NCBI RefSeq assembly: GCF_000308855.1
Contig: NZ_BAGM01000209.1
Span: forward strand, 1-64,000
Length of the DNA: 64,000 nt
Direction: 5' to 3'
Origin: Nocardia veterana NBRC 100344
GTDB lineage: Bacteria > Actinomycetota > Actinomycetes > Mycobacteriales > Mycobacteriaceae
In this document: piece after piece, positions 40,996 to 48,758 of the stretch
Layout: each line of letters opens with the position of its first letter
How positions within the stretch are numbered: position 1 is the stretch's first letter
Position numbers and translations under genes: made by a program
Notes under the pieces: generated by a model
Told to the model about the DNA's origin: nothing
Seen by the model: only the letters and a program-made list of their open reading frames with translations
Database searches by the model: none

Positions 40996-42271
40996 GCAAT
41001 TGCGCGTCAGCTCCTTGGCCCGCGTCGAGGGTGAGGGCGCATTGCGGGTCGTGATCGAGGACGGCCGAGTCGAACGCGCGGAACTGAACATCTACGAGCC
41101 CCCACGGTTTTTCGAGGCGTTCCTGCGTGGCCGGGCTTACACCGAGCCGCCGGACATCACTGCGCGGATCTGCGGAATCTGTCCGGTCGCCTACCAGACC
41201 AGCGCATGCAATGCGCTCGAACAGGTCTGCGAGATCGAACTCGATGTCTCCCTGGCGGCCCTGCGACGGTTGTTGTACTGCGGTGAGTGGATATCCAGCC
41301 ATACCTTGCACATCCACCTGCTCCACATTCCGGACTTCCTCGGGTATCCCGACGCGATCACGCTGGCGAGTGATCATCGGGAGTTGGTCGAACACGGCCT
41401 CGCGTTGAAGAAGGCGGGTAACGGCCTGCTCGAACTCATCGGTGGCCGCCCGATCCACCCGATCAATGTCCGCGTGGGTGGCTTCTACTCCGTCCCCACC
41501 CGCGCGCAGCTGGTGTCGATCGCCGAGCCACTGCGGCGGGCGCAGGAGTACGCCATCGAGACAGCGCAGTTCGTCGCCGGATTCGAGTTTCCCGATCTGG
41601 AACTCGACCACGACTTCCTGGCCGCCACCGCGCCGAATCACTACGCCATCGAGAACGGAAGTGTCCGATCCAGCACCGGTTCGTCCTTTACCGCAGCGGA
41701 ATTCGGCGACCACGTGACCGAGGAGCAGGTGCCGCATTCCACCGCCCTGCAGGCACGACTGGACGGCCGGCGCTACCTGACCGGACCGCTGGCCCGCTAC
41801 AGCCTCAACGGCGCACAGCTGTCACCGCTCGCTCGCCAGGTTGCCGCAGCCGTGGGCCTGGGCTCGCAATGTCGTAACCCCTTCCGAAGCATCCTGGTTC
41901 GCGCAGTCGAAGTCGTGTACGCGATCGACGAGGCGCTCCGGCTGATCGACGAGTACGAGGACCCCGCGCGCCCGGCGGTCACCGGCGCACCCCGCGCGGG
42001 GTGCGGATACGGTGTCAGTGAAGCTCCTCGGGGTTTGCTCTACCACCGGTACCAAATCGACGACGCGGGCGTGGTGCGCGCGGCGACGATCGTCCCGCCG
42101 ACCTCCCAGAACCAAGCCGCCATCGAGGACGATCTGCGTCGGGTGGTCGAGAACAACCTCCACCTGGACGACTCGACGCTGACCGGTTTGTGCGAACGAA
42201 CGATCCGCAACTACGACCCGTGCATTTCGTGCTCGGCCCACTTCCTGGAACTCGAGTTGGTGCGCCGATGA
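40979..42271 (+). CDS. hyhL: [NiFe] hydrogenase large (alpha) subunit, group 3b type
   Basis: 430-residue catalytic subunit. L1 motif RICGICPVAY (Cys65, Cys68) and L2 motif DPCISCSAH (Cys415, Cys418, His421) bind the Ni-Fe centre. Nine residues after His421 (FLELELVRR) form the peptide removed by the maturation protease after nickel insertion. The RICGICPVAYQTSA form and the HyhBGSL gene set point to group 3b (NADP-linked bidirectional) enzymes; the mycobacterial homologue evolves H2 in hypoxia to recycle reductant. The ATG at 40979 has GAAAGGA upstream. Confidence 0.94.
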   Translation: MSHRSRQLRVSSLARVEGEGALRVVIEDGRVERAELNIYEPPRFFEAFLRGRAYTEPPDITARICGICPVAYQTSACNALEQVCEIELDVSLAALRRLLYCGEWISSHTLHIHLLHIPDFLGYPDAITLASDHRELVEHGLALKKAGNGLLELIGGRPIHPINVRVGGFYSVPTRAQLVSIAEPLRRAQEYAIETAQFVAGFEFPDLELDHDFLAATAPNHYAIENGSVRSSTGSSFTAAEFGDHVTEEQVPHSTALQARLDGRRYLTGPLARYSLNGAQLSPLARQVAAAVGLGSQCRNPFRSILVRAVEVVYAIDEALRLIDEYEDPARPAVTGAPRAGCGYGVSEAPRGLLYHRYQIDDAGVVRAATIVPPTSQNQAAIEDDLRRVVENNLHLDDSTLTGLCERTIRNYDPCISCSAHFLELELVRR

Positions 42272-42828
42272 CCGGTCGGCGGGCCGTCGTGATCGGCGTC
42301 GGCAACGAGTACCGACGCGACGACGCCGTCGGTCCGGTGGTGGTTCACCGGCTCGAAAGGCTCGGCATCCCGGACGTCTCGGTCGCGGTGTGCGATGGAG
42401 AACCCACCGGCCTGCTGGACTTGTGGGCGGGCGCCGACCTCGCGGTGGTGGTGGATGCGGTGCTCTGCGAGCCTTCGACTCCGGGCCGCATCTGGCGCAC
42501 GACGATCGAAGCGCTGCGAGGCCGGACGTATGCGGCAAGCTCGCATGCGCTGGGTATCCCCGACGCCGTCCCGTTGGGCCGGATCCTCGGCCGCGTCCCC
42601 GCGGAACTCGTCGTCGTCGCCGTCGAAGCCGAAGTCGTGGATCTGGGAGTCGGACTGTCGGATCCCGTGGCGGCGGCCGTCCCGGAGGTGCTCGCGGCCG
42701 TGCTCACCGAACTCGCCCGGGTGGGAATCGCGTCCGCACATACCCGGCCCACGAGCCCGGACAGCGGAAACGGACACTCCTGCAAGCGGCCGTCGCACCA
42801 GGAGCCGGGCCCGAGTCCGCACGAGTGA
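42268..42828 (+). CDS. Hydrogenase maturation protease (HycI/HupD family)
   Basis: 186-residue peptidase M52. Nickel-binding residues are visible as GVGNEYRRDDAVG (acidic Glu near residue 14), CDGEPTGLLDL (Asp/Glu near 43-44) and SSHALGIPDAV (His near 93). It cleaves the C-terminal tail of the large subunit, whose gene it overlaps by 4 bp. The last 30 or so residues are Pro/Ser/His-rich and look non-conserved. Last gene of the hyp-hyd operon. Confidence 0.9.
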   Translation: MTGRRAVVIGVGNEYRRDDAVGPVVVHRLERLGIPDVSVAVCDGEPTGLLDLWAGADLAVVVDAVLCEPSTPGRIWRTTIEALRGRTYAASSHALGIPDAVPLGRILGRVPAELVVVAVEAEVVDLGVGLSDPVAAAVPEVLAAVLTELARVGIASAHTRPTSPDSGNGHSCKRPSHQEPGPSPHE

Positions 42829-42953
42829 AGAGTTCCGGTCGCCGCCCGGCGGCCTCGCCGTGACGGATGTTGTCGAACAATCACCAAGCACTGACTCGCA
42901 CGATCACCGCTGCTGCGTCGGGATCAAGCCAGGGCGAGGTGCCCGGGCCCTTC

Positions 42954-43439
42954 TCATCTCGAGGTTTCCGGTGACGGGGTTCGGGTTTCGGCGAGCTTGC
43001 GGTAGTCCTCGAGGATGCGGCGAATGGAGGGGGTCACGCGCAGGTCGCTGTTCAGCGGCGCCCAGGTGTAGGCACTGTGGGCGGACAGGCGGATGGGGTA
43101 CGTGTCGGCTACGTCGACGGCGAAGTGCAGGCGCCGTACCGGATCTCCCATGGGGGAGAGGTAGTCGAAAGATCCGACGTGGCAACGGATCCGGGTGACG
43201 ATCAGTCCGGTCTCGGTGGCGACGGCCCGGGTCACGGCCGCGTCGAGCGGTTCGCCGGGTTCGACGGTGGTGCCGGGAAGTTTGAGGGTGGCCTTGATGG
43301 GACCGCTGTCGTCACGTTCCAGCAGCAGAACTTCCCCGCCGCGATCGATGATCGTGCCGATGCGTAGTGCGACACCGTCCTTTTCCGCGCGCTCGTAGAG
43401 TTCATCGAGCAGGGATGTAGAGATCATCCGACTTACCAA
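42954..43439 (-). CDS. Nudix-fold protein with degenerate catalytic box
   Basis: 161-residue protein with a Nudix fold (strands VALRIGTIIDRGGEVLLLERD and YLSPMGDPVRRLHFAVDVAD). The Nudix box aligned to GX5EX7REUXEEXGU reads GTTVEPGE ... TRAVATETGL: the key Gly is Thr, RE is RA and EE is TE. The metal-binding acidic pair is thus half missing, so hydrolysis is doubtful; it may be a binding or regulatory Nudix domain. Lies on the opposite strand to the hydrogenase operon, converging on it. ATG four codons in is an alternative start. Confidence 0.75.
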   Translation of the reverse strand: MVSRMISTSLLDELYERAEKDGVALRIGTIIDRGGEVLLLERDDSGPIKATLKLPGTTVEPGEPLDAAVTRAVATETGLIVTRIRCHVGSFDYLSPMGDPVRRLHFAVDVADTYPIRLSAHSAYTWAPLNSDLRVTPSIRRILEDYRKLAETRTPSPETSR

Positions 43440-43481
43440 CCCTCGATCGGTGCACCACCCGGGCCGTACAGTGACGATCCA

Positions 43482-43610
43482 TTATTGCGGAATACATGGT
43501 CGCGGGTGGCGAAAAACGTCAGTGTGCCGTTGTTCGGCGAGGCGTCCCGGTGGCGCCGGCGGAACCACGCCCGTTCGCCTGGCGATCGCCGCCACCGCGG
43601 TATCGGCCAT
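43482..43610 (-). CDS. Possible 42-residue peptide
   Basis: Short frame with a strong GAGGAG site 5 bases before the ATG. The peptide starts MADTAVAAIARRTGVVPPAPPGRL and ends HPRPCIPQ: a helical front and a Pro/Arg/His-rich tail with one Cys near the end. No family is recognised. It lies between a TetR gene and the Nudix-like gene on the same strand. Could be a leader or signalling peptide, or a chance frame. Confidence 0.35.
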   Translation of the reverse strand: MADTAVAAIARRTGVVPPAPPGRLAEQRHTDVFRHPRPCIPQ

Positions 43611-43694
43611 CGTCACTCCTCGACTCGTGGAATGAAAGATATTGTCCAGCACCGGAAGAAGAGTGGCACACCACAATTTGCCTGCTGCTGTGGG

Positions 43695-44345
43695 TCAGTC
43701 GGCGTGGGGCGGGTCCAACGGGGGGAGCGGGCGCCGGCAGATCTCGTGCGCTTCCTCGGGCGGGAGGCCGAACATGCGGAGCAGGTCCTCGGCCACTTGG
43801 TCGGTGGCCTCGGTGTCGTCGCGTTCGGGGTGGTCGTGCAGCAGGCGTCCGAGGCACAGGGCCGCGCCGGCGACGATCGTCATCGACAGTTCCGGATCGC
43901 GAACGTCGAAGCGCCCGGCATCGACTGCGGCCTCGATATCGCGCCGCGCCCGGGGGGCGAGCCCGTGATCCGAATTCGCTAGCCGTAGGCCGTCGTTGAG
44001 TAGAACTTTGCTGAGGGTGGGATATCGGCGGTGCAGGCGGCCGGTGAGCCGGAAGCTCTGTGCGAAGACCTGAGCGGGGTCATCGACGTCTTCGCACAGG
44101 ACGTCGAGCAGGGCGCCGTGGCGGTCGAGCGCCTCTTCGACGGCGGCTCGGAACAGTTCCTCGCGGCTCTGGAAGTGGTTGTAGAACGATCCCATGCCGA
44201 CGTCGGCGGTCTGGGTGATCTCGACGATCGGCACGTTGATCTTGCCCTCGGCCAGCAGTGATTGCGCCGCGCCGACCAGTGCGGCGCGGGTACGGGCCTT
44301 GCGGCGTTCCAGGCGATTGGGTCCCGACCCGTTGCTCGCGGTCAT
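43695..44345 (-). CDS. TetR-family regulator of the catabolic operon
   Basis: 216-residue TetR protein. The HTH spans about 10-60 (RKARTRAALVGAAQSLLAEG ... VEITQTADVGMGSFYNHFQSREELF); the C-terminal ligand domain includes LHDHPERDDTEATDQVAEDLLRMFGL. AGGAG precedes the ATG at 44345. Divergent from the dioxygenase operon with two near-identical 14-bp palindromes between, so predicted to repress both until an aromatic or ring-cleavage effector binds. Confidence 0.9.
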   Translation of the reverse strand: MTASNGSGPNRLERRKARTRAALVGAAQSLLAEGKINVPIVEITQTADVGMGSFYNHFQSREELFRAAVEEALDRHGALLDVLCEDVDDPAQVFAQSFRLTGRLHRRYPTLSKVLLNDGLRLANSDHGLAPRARRDIEAAVDAGRFDVRDPELSMTIVAGAALCLGRLLHDHPERDDTEATDQVAEDLLRMFGLPPEEAHEICRRPLPPLDPPHAD

Positions 44346-44399
44346 CGATGCACCTCTCCTGCTGAACAGGGTCACCATCATAGCCACCGGGCTCAATTT

Positions 44400-44413
44400 T
44401 GACGGAATCGTCA
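44400..44413. promoter_or_regulatory. TetR operator copy 1 (catabolic operon)
   Basis: TGACGGAATCGTCA: arms TGACG/CGTCA around 4 bp. Same arms as the second copy 43 bp downstream; 55 bp upstream of the tetR start. Confidence 0.72.
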
Positions 44414-44442
44414 TAACTCTTGACTGACGCGCCGTTCGCGAG

Positions 44443-44456
44443 TGACGATATCGTCA
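44443..44456. promoter_or_regulatory. TetR operator copy 2 (catabolic operon)
   Basis: TGACGATATCGTCA, a perfect 14-bp palindrome 21 bp before the dioxygenase ATG, just downstream of a TTGACT that could be the -35 element (44420-44425). Binding here would block the operon promoter. Confidence 0.78.
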
Positions 44457-44477
44457 GTAATTGGAAGGGAGTGGTCG

Positions 44478-45611
44478 ATGAGCGGCCAGCGCGATGTGCA
44501 CAGCGGCCTGCACAGCGAACATGGAGCGCGCGCGGGTGAGCATCCGGGCCGGGCGAGCAATCCCGTGATCAAGGTGCTGGACCTGGCGTGGCTGGAGTTC
44601 GAGAAGCCCGACCTGGACGGGGCACAGGCCTTTGCCCACGCCTTCGGCTTCGCGACCGCCACGGGGACGGCCGACGAGTTGCGGCTGCGCGGGACCGATC
44701 CGGGTGCGCCCTGCGTACTCATCCGGCGTGGCGGTCGCTCGCGCTTCGTCGGTCCGGCCTTTCGTGCCGCCGATTCCGCCGATCTGCTGCGACTGGCCGC
44801 GGCGACCGGCGCGCGGGCCGTGCCGTTGCCGGAATCGCTGGGCGGACTGACCGTCGACCTGGTGGATCCGAGCGGGCTGCGGGTGCGGGTGGTCGCCGAC
44901 ATCCACGAACTGGACGCCTTGCCGCCGCAGCGGCCCCACCTGTTCAACTTCGGGCACGAGCCGGCGCGGGTCAACGCCACGCAGCGTCCGCCGCGCGCGC
45001 CGGCCCGCGTGCGCAGGCTCGGACATGTGGTTGTCCAGTCGACGAGATACCGCGAGACCCTCGACTGGTATCTGCGGAATCTGGGCCTGATCGTCAGCGA
45101 CTTCCTCTACTACCCGGGTCAGCGAGAGCGTGGGCCGGTCATGAGTTTCATTCGCTGCGACCGGGGTTCGGTGCCGACCGATCACCACACGCTCGCGCTG
45201 ACGCTCGGGCCGTCGAATCGCTATGTGCACTCCGCGTATCAGGTCACGGACCTGGACGCGCTCGCGGCGGGCGGTGAGTATCTGCGCGAACGGGGCTATC
45301 GCCGATCGTGGGGGATCGGCCGCCATATCCAGGGCAGCCAGATCTTCGACTACTGGCGCGATCCCGACGGGTTCATGGTCGAGCACTTCAGTGACGGGGA
45401 CATGTTCGACTGCACCCTCGAGCCGGGCTGGGCGCCGATGAGCGCTTCCGGTCTGGCGCAGTGGGGTCCGCCTGTGACCAAGGACTTCCTCGGCCTCACG
45501 CCCGGAGCCGAATCGCTGCGCGAACTGCGCTCGATCGTCGCCGCGCTGCGCGAGGACAACGAATTCGATATCCGCCGCCTGCGCGGCCTGTTGAAAGTGG
45601 CCAATTCATGA
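44478..45611 (+). CDS. Extradiol (VOC-fold) catechol dioxygenase-like protein
   Basis: 377-residue protein with two VOC modules (about 32-145 and 178-305). By motif, Fe(II) ligands are His183 (RLGHVVV), His251 (VHSAYQV) and Glu302 (MVEHFSDG), as in type I extradiol dioxygenases; GRHIQGSQIFDYWRDPDG is the conserved C-terminal stretch. Expected to open an aromatic diol next to the hydroxyls. The first 28 residues are a His-rich tail with no homology. First gene of a five-gene coupled operon; substrate unknown, but the partner genes fit an aromatic acid or steroid-like ring. Confidence 0.87.
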   Translation: MSGQRDVHSGLHSEHGARAGEHPGRASNPVIKVLDLAWLEFEKPDLDGAQAFAHAFGFATATGTADELRLRGTDPGAPCVLIRRGGRSRFVGPAFRAADSADLLRLAAATGARAVPLPESLGGLTVDLVDPSGLRVRVVADIHELDALPPQRPHLFNFGHEPARVNATQRPPRAPARVRRLGHVVVQSTRYRETLDWYLRNLGLIVSDFLYYPGQRERGPVMSFIRCDRGSVPTDHHTLALTLGPSNRYVHSAYQVTDLDALAAGGEYLRERGYRRSWGIGRHIQGSQIFDYWRDPDGFMVEHFSDGDMFDCTLEPGWAPMSASGLAQWGPPVTKDFLGLTPGAESLRELRSIVAALREDNEFDIRRLRGLLKVANS

Positions 45612-46546
45612 GCACATCCATCCTCCGCACCGCCGACGCCTGGTGGGTGCAGACGCCCGCCGGTGCGGCCCGTATAGATACCCGGGCGACGACCACGCGG
45701 GAACTGCTGTCCGATCGCGACGCGATCGCGAAGGCGGCCGCGAGCGCAGATGTCGTTGCGCTGGAAAACCTTTCGCTGATCTCGCCGGTGACCGCGCCGT
45801 GCCGGGTGGTGGCGCAGATGACGAATTTCGCCTCGCACGTCAAGGATTCGGGGATGGACCCCGAGACGGTGCCGCTCACGTTCTTCCGCAAGGCATCCGG
45901 ATCGATCAGCGGACCCCGCGACGACATCATCCGGCCCGCGCATGTGCAGCTGCTGGACTACGAGGTGGAGATCGGCCTCGTGTTCGGCCGTGAGATGCCG
46001 GTCGGTTCCGACATCGCGGCGGAGAACCTCGCGGATTACCTCGCCGGCCTGGTGGTCACGAACGACATCTCGGCGCGCGACGTGCAGCTACCGAAAACCC
46101 AGTTCTACGAGGCGAAGTCGTATCCGACCTTCACCCCCGTCGGCCCGGCGCTGGTGCTGCTGGACGCCGACGAGCTGAAGCGGTTCGGGGATCTGCGGTT
46201 GCGGCTGTGGGTCAATGGCCAGGTGCGGCAGGACATGACGGTCGCGGACATGATCTACCGGCCGGCCGACACGCTGCGCGCGCTGACCCGCTTCCAGCGC
46301 ATGGACGCCGGGGACCTGCTGCTCACGGGAACCCCGGTCGGCACCGCGCTCAGTGCCCCGCCCAAGCCGGTGGAAATCATCGGCTCGCTGCTGCCGCCGA
46401 AGGTCAAGTGGAAGCTGTTCTTTCAGGGCCAGGCCAAGAATCCCAAGTATCTGAAGGACGGGGATGTGGTCGAGGCCGCGATCGGCACCGACGACGGCGC
46501 CCTGGACCTGGGCCGCCAGCGAACGGTCGTGAGGTACGCCCGATGA
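45608..46546 (+). CDS. Fumarylacetoacetate hydrolase-family enzyme
   Basis: 312-residue FAH-fold protein. The divalent-metal site is formed by the acidic residues in LLDYEVEIGLVFG and VTNDISARDVQ; LLTGTPVGTALSAPPK is the C-terminal signature. Members hydrolyse acylpyruvates or decarboxylate/hydrate 2-oxo acids after ring cleavage. Placement directly after an extradiol dioxygenase, with a 4-bp ATGA overlap, supports a role in processing the ring-cleavage product. Confidence 0.88.
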   Translation: MSTSILRTADAWWVQTPAGAARIDTRATTTRELLSDRDAIAKAAASADVVALENLSLISPVTAPCRVVAQMTNFASHVKDSGMDPETVPLTFFRKASGSISGPRDDIIRPAHVQLLDYEVEIGLVFGREMPVGSDIAAENLADYLAGLVVTNDISARDVQLPKTQFYEAKSYPTFTPVGPALVLLDADELKRFGDLRLRLWVNGQVRQDMTVADMIYRPADTLRALTRFQRMDAGDLLLTGTPVGTALSAPPKPVEIIGSLLPPKVKWKLFFQGQAKNPKYLKDGDVVEAAIGTDDGALDLGRQRTVVRYAR

Positions 46547-48459
46547 CCGACAACTCGACTCTCGACGCCGCGGCGGAGGACTTGCTGTGGCCCCGGTACA
46601 CCGGTCCGGAGGACTTGGACGCGATCGAGGCGGTGCCGCTCGAGGCGCGCGGCTTGCCCGAATCGACCTACGCCCTGCTGGTTCGGGCGGCGACGCGGTG
46701 GCCGGAGCGGACCGTGATCACCGTGCTGCCGGATGCGGCGCGGTGGCGAGAGCCGGTGCGGCGCACCTACTCCGAGCTGCTCGCCGTTGTGCACAGGTAC
46801 GCGAACCTGCTGCACGAGCTGGGTGTGCGCCGCAGTGATGCGGTCGCGTTGATCGCGCCGAACTGCGCGGAGCTGATCCCGGCGACCCTCGCCGCGCAGT
46901 TGGCGGGCATCGCCGCGCCGATCAATGGCGGCCTGTCGCCCGAGCACGTCGCCGAACTGCTGCACCGCTCGGGCGCTCGAGTCCTGATCGCCGCCGGTCC
47001 GGAACTAGCGCCCGATACCTGGACCGCCGCAAGCGAACTCGCGGCGCGCGGTCTGGTGGATGCGCTGCTGGTATTGCGTCCGACAGCAGGCCCGAAGCCA
47101 CCGCCGCTCCTGCCCGGGATCGACGGCGTCCGGGTCGGTTACCTCGATGCCCTTGCTGCCGAGGAGGATTCGAGCCGGTTTCGCGGAGAGCCGCCGAGGG
47201 CATCGGATCTGGCGGCGCTGTTTCACACCGGCGGCACGACGGGGGTGCCGAAGCTGGCGGCGCACCGTCACTCCGGTGAGGTGGCCAATGCGTGGATGAT
47301 CGCGGCCAACTCGCTGCTCGATGCCGAATCGGTGGTTTTCGCCGCGTTGCCGCTGTTCCATGTCAACGCGCTGGTCGTCACCCTGCTCGCGCCGCTGTTC
47401 CGTGGTCAGCCGGTGGTGTGGGCCGGTCCGCTCGGATACCGCGACGTCACGCTGTATGCGGAGTTCTGGAATATCGTGGCGCACTACCGCATCGCTGCGA
47501 TGAGTGCGGTGCCGACCGTGTACGCGGTGCTGGCCCAGTGCCCGATCACCGCCGACATCTCCAGCCTGCGTTACGCGATGGTCGGCGCCTCACCGCTGCC
47601 GCCCGCGGTGCGCGAGAGCTTCCAGGAGCACACCGGAGTCACCCTGGTGGAAGGCTATGGCCTCACCGAGGCCACCTGCGCCACCGCCCGCAGCTTCCCC
47701 GACCTGCCGCGACCGGGCGCGGTCGGGCAGCGCATGCCCTATCAGCGGGTCGCGGTCGTCCGAACCACCGAAGACGGGGTCTGGCAGGCGCTGCCTCCTG
47801 GCGAAACGGGTGTGCTGACGATCAGTGGCCCCACGGTTTTCGCCGGATACGTGACCGGCCGAGACGAACACGGTCACCGTCTCGACGGTCTGGGCACGCT
47901 GGTGGATGGCTGGCTGAGTACCGGCGATCTGGCCCACATCGACGAGGAGGGATTCATCCATCTGCACGGTCGCGCAAAGGATCTCATCATCCGCGGCGGC
48001 CACAATATCGATCCCGCGATCATCGAGGATGCGCTGCTGAGCCACCCACGGGTGAGCGCGGCCGGGGCGGTGGGTCGCCCGGATGTGCATGCCGGCGAGG
48101 TCCCGGTCGCCTACGTCACGGTCACCGCGGGTGCGGAGGTCGGCGAGGACGAACTGGTGGCGTGGGCGGCCGAGCGGGTGCCCGAGCGCGCCGCCGCCCC
48201 CAAGACGGTCACCATCCTCGACGCGCTGCCCGTCACCGATGTCGGAAAACCGTACAAGCTGGGCCTGCGCGCGGACGCCACGCGCCGTGAACTCCTCGAC
48301 GCGCTGGCCGCGATCTCCAGCGTCACCGGTGTCACCGCCGCGGTCGAGGACGGCGCGATCGCCGCCACCGTCGAACTCGAGTCCGATGCCGACCGTGACG
48401 GCGTCGAGGCGATCCTGGGCCGCTACGCGATCGACGCGAGAATCGAGGTGCGGCAATGA
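46543..48459 (+). CDS. Acyl-CoA synthetase (AMP-dependent ligase)
   Basis: 638-residue ANL-superfamily ligase. ATP P-loop HTGGTTGVPKLA near 226-237, A5 motif EGYGLTEA, A7 STGDLAHIDEEGF and A8 RAKDLIIRGGHNI, with a C-terminal lid and Lys in VGKPYKLGLR. It activates a carboxylic acid to its CoA thioester via acyl-AMP. The last 60 residues after the lid are an extra small domain. In this operon it probably activates the acid formed after ring cleavage or the starting aromatic acid. Overlaps both neighbours by 4 bp. Confidence 0.9.
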   Translation: MTDNSTLDAAAEDLLWPRYTGPEDLDAIEAVPLEARGLPESTYALLVRAATRWPERTVITVLPDAARWREPVRRTYSELLAVVHRYANLLHELGVRRSDAVALIAPNCAELIPATLAAQLAGIAAPINGGLSPEHVAELLHRSGARVLIAAGPELAPDTWTAASELAARGLVDALLVLRPTAGPKPPPLLPGIDGVRVGYLDALAAEEDSSRFRGEPPRASDLAALFHTGGTTGVPKLAAHRHSGEVANAWMIAANSLLDAESVVFAALPLFHVNALVVTLLAPLFRGQPVVWAGPLGYRDVTLYAEFWNIVAHYRIAAMSAVPTVYAVLAQCPITADISSLRYAMVGASPLPPAVRESFQEHTGVTLVEGYGLTEATCATARSFPDLPRPGAVGQRMPYQRVAVVRTTEDGVWQALPPGETGVLTISGPTVFAGYVTGRDEHGHRLDGLGTLVDGWLSTGDLAHIDEEGFIHLHGRAKDLIIRGGHNIDPAIIEDALLSHPRVSAAGAVGRPDVHAGEVPVAYVTVTAGAEVGEDELVAWAAERVPERAAAPKTVTILDALPVTDVGKPYKLGLRADATRRELLDALAAISSVTGVTAAVEDGAIAATVELESDADRDGVEAILGRYAIDARIEVRQ

Positions 48460-48758
48460 CAACGGCCAAGGTCGCGGCGGTCGCGTCGATGCGCGAGCGT
48501 CCGGCGCATCTCGGGTACTCCACCACCGCTTTGCGCGGCATCGGCGCGGTCGAACTCCTGGCGGCCGGTGGGGTGTTACTGGGACCGTCCCGCCCGGCGA
48601 TCGGCCGGGCAGCCGGGGCCGGGCTGCTGCTGTTGATGGCCGGTGCGGTCGCCGGCCACCTCCGAAACCGCGACCGCACAGTCGATCTCGGGTCCGCCGC
48701 CCCTACCGGGGTATTCGCCGCGGCCTATGTCGCCACGGAGGTGGGTGAGCCCTCGTGA
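48456..48758 (+). CDS. Small DoxX-like membrane protein
   Basis: 100-residue protein with three hydrophobic stretches (about 28-45, 52-70 and 80-93) and the motif RGIGAVELLAAGGVLLGPSRP, as in DoxX-like family proteins. Function unknown; such genes often accompany monooxygenases. ATGA overlap with the ligase gene and GTGA overlap with the monooxygenase gene. Confidence 0.75.
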   Translation: MTTAKVAAVASMRERPAHLGYSTTALRGIGAVELLAAGGVLLGPSRPAIGRAAGAGLLLLMAGAVAGHLRNRDRTVDLGSAAPTGVFAAAYVATEVGEPS

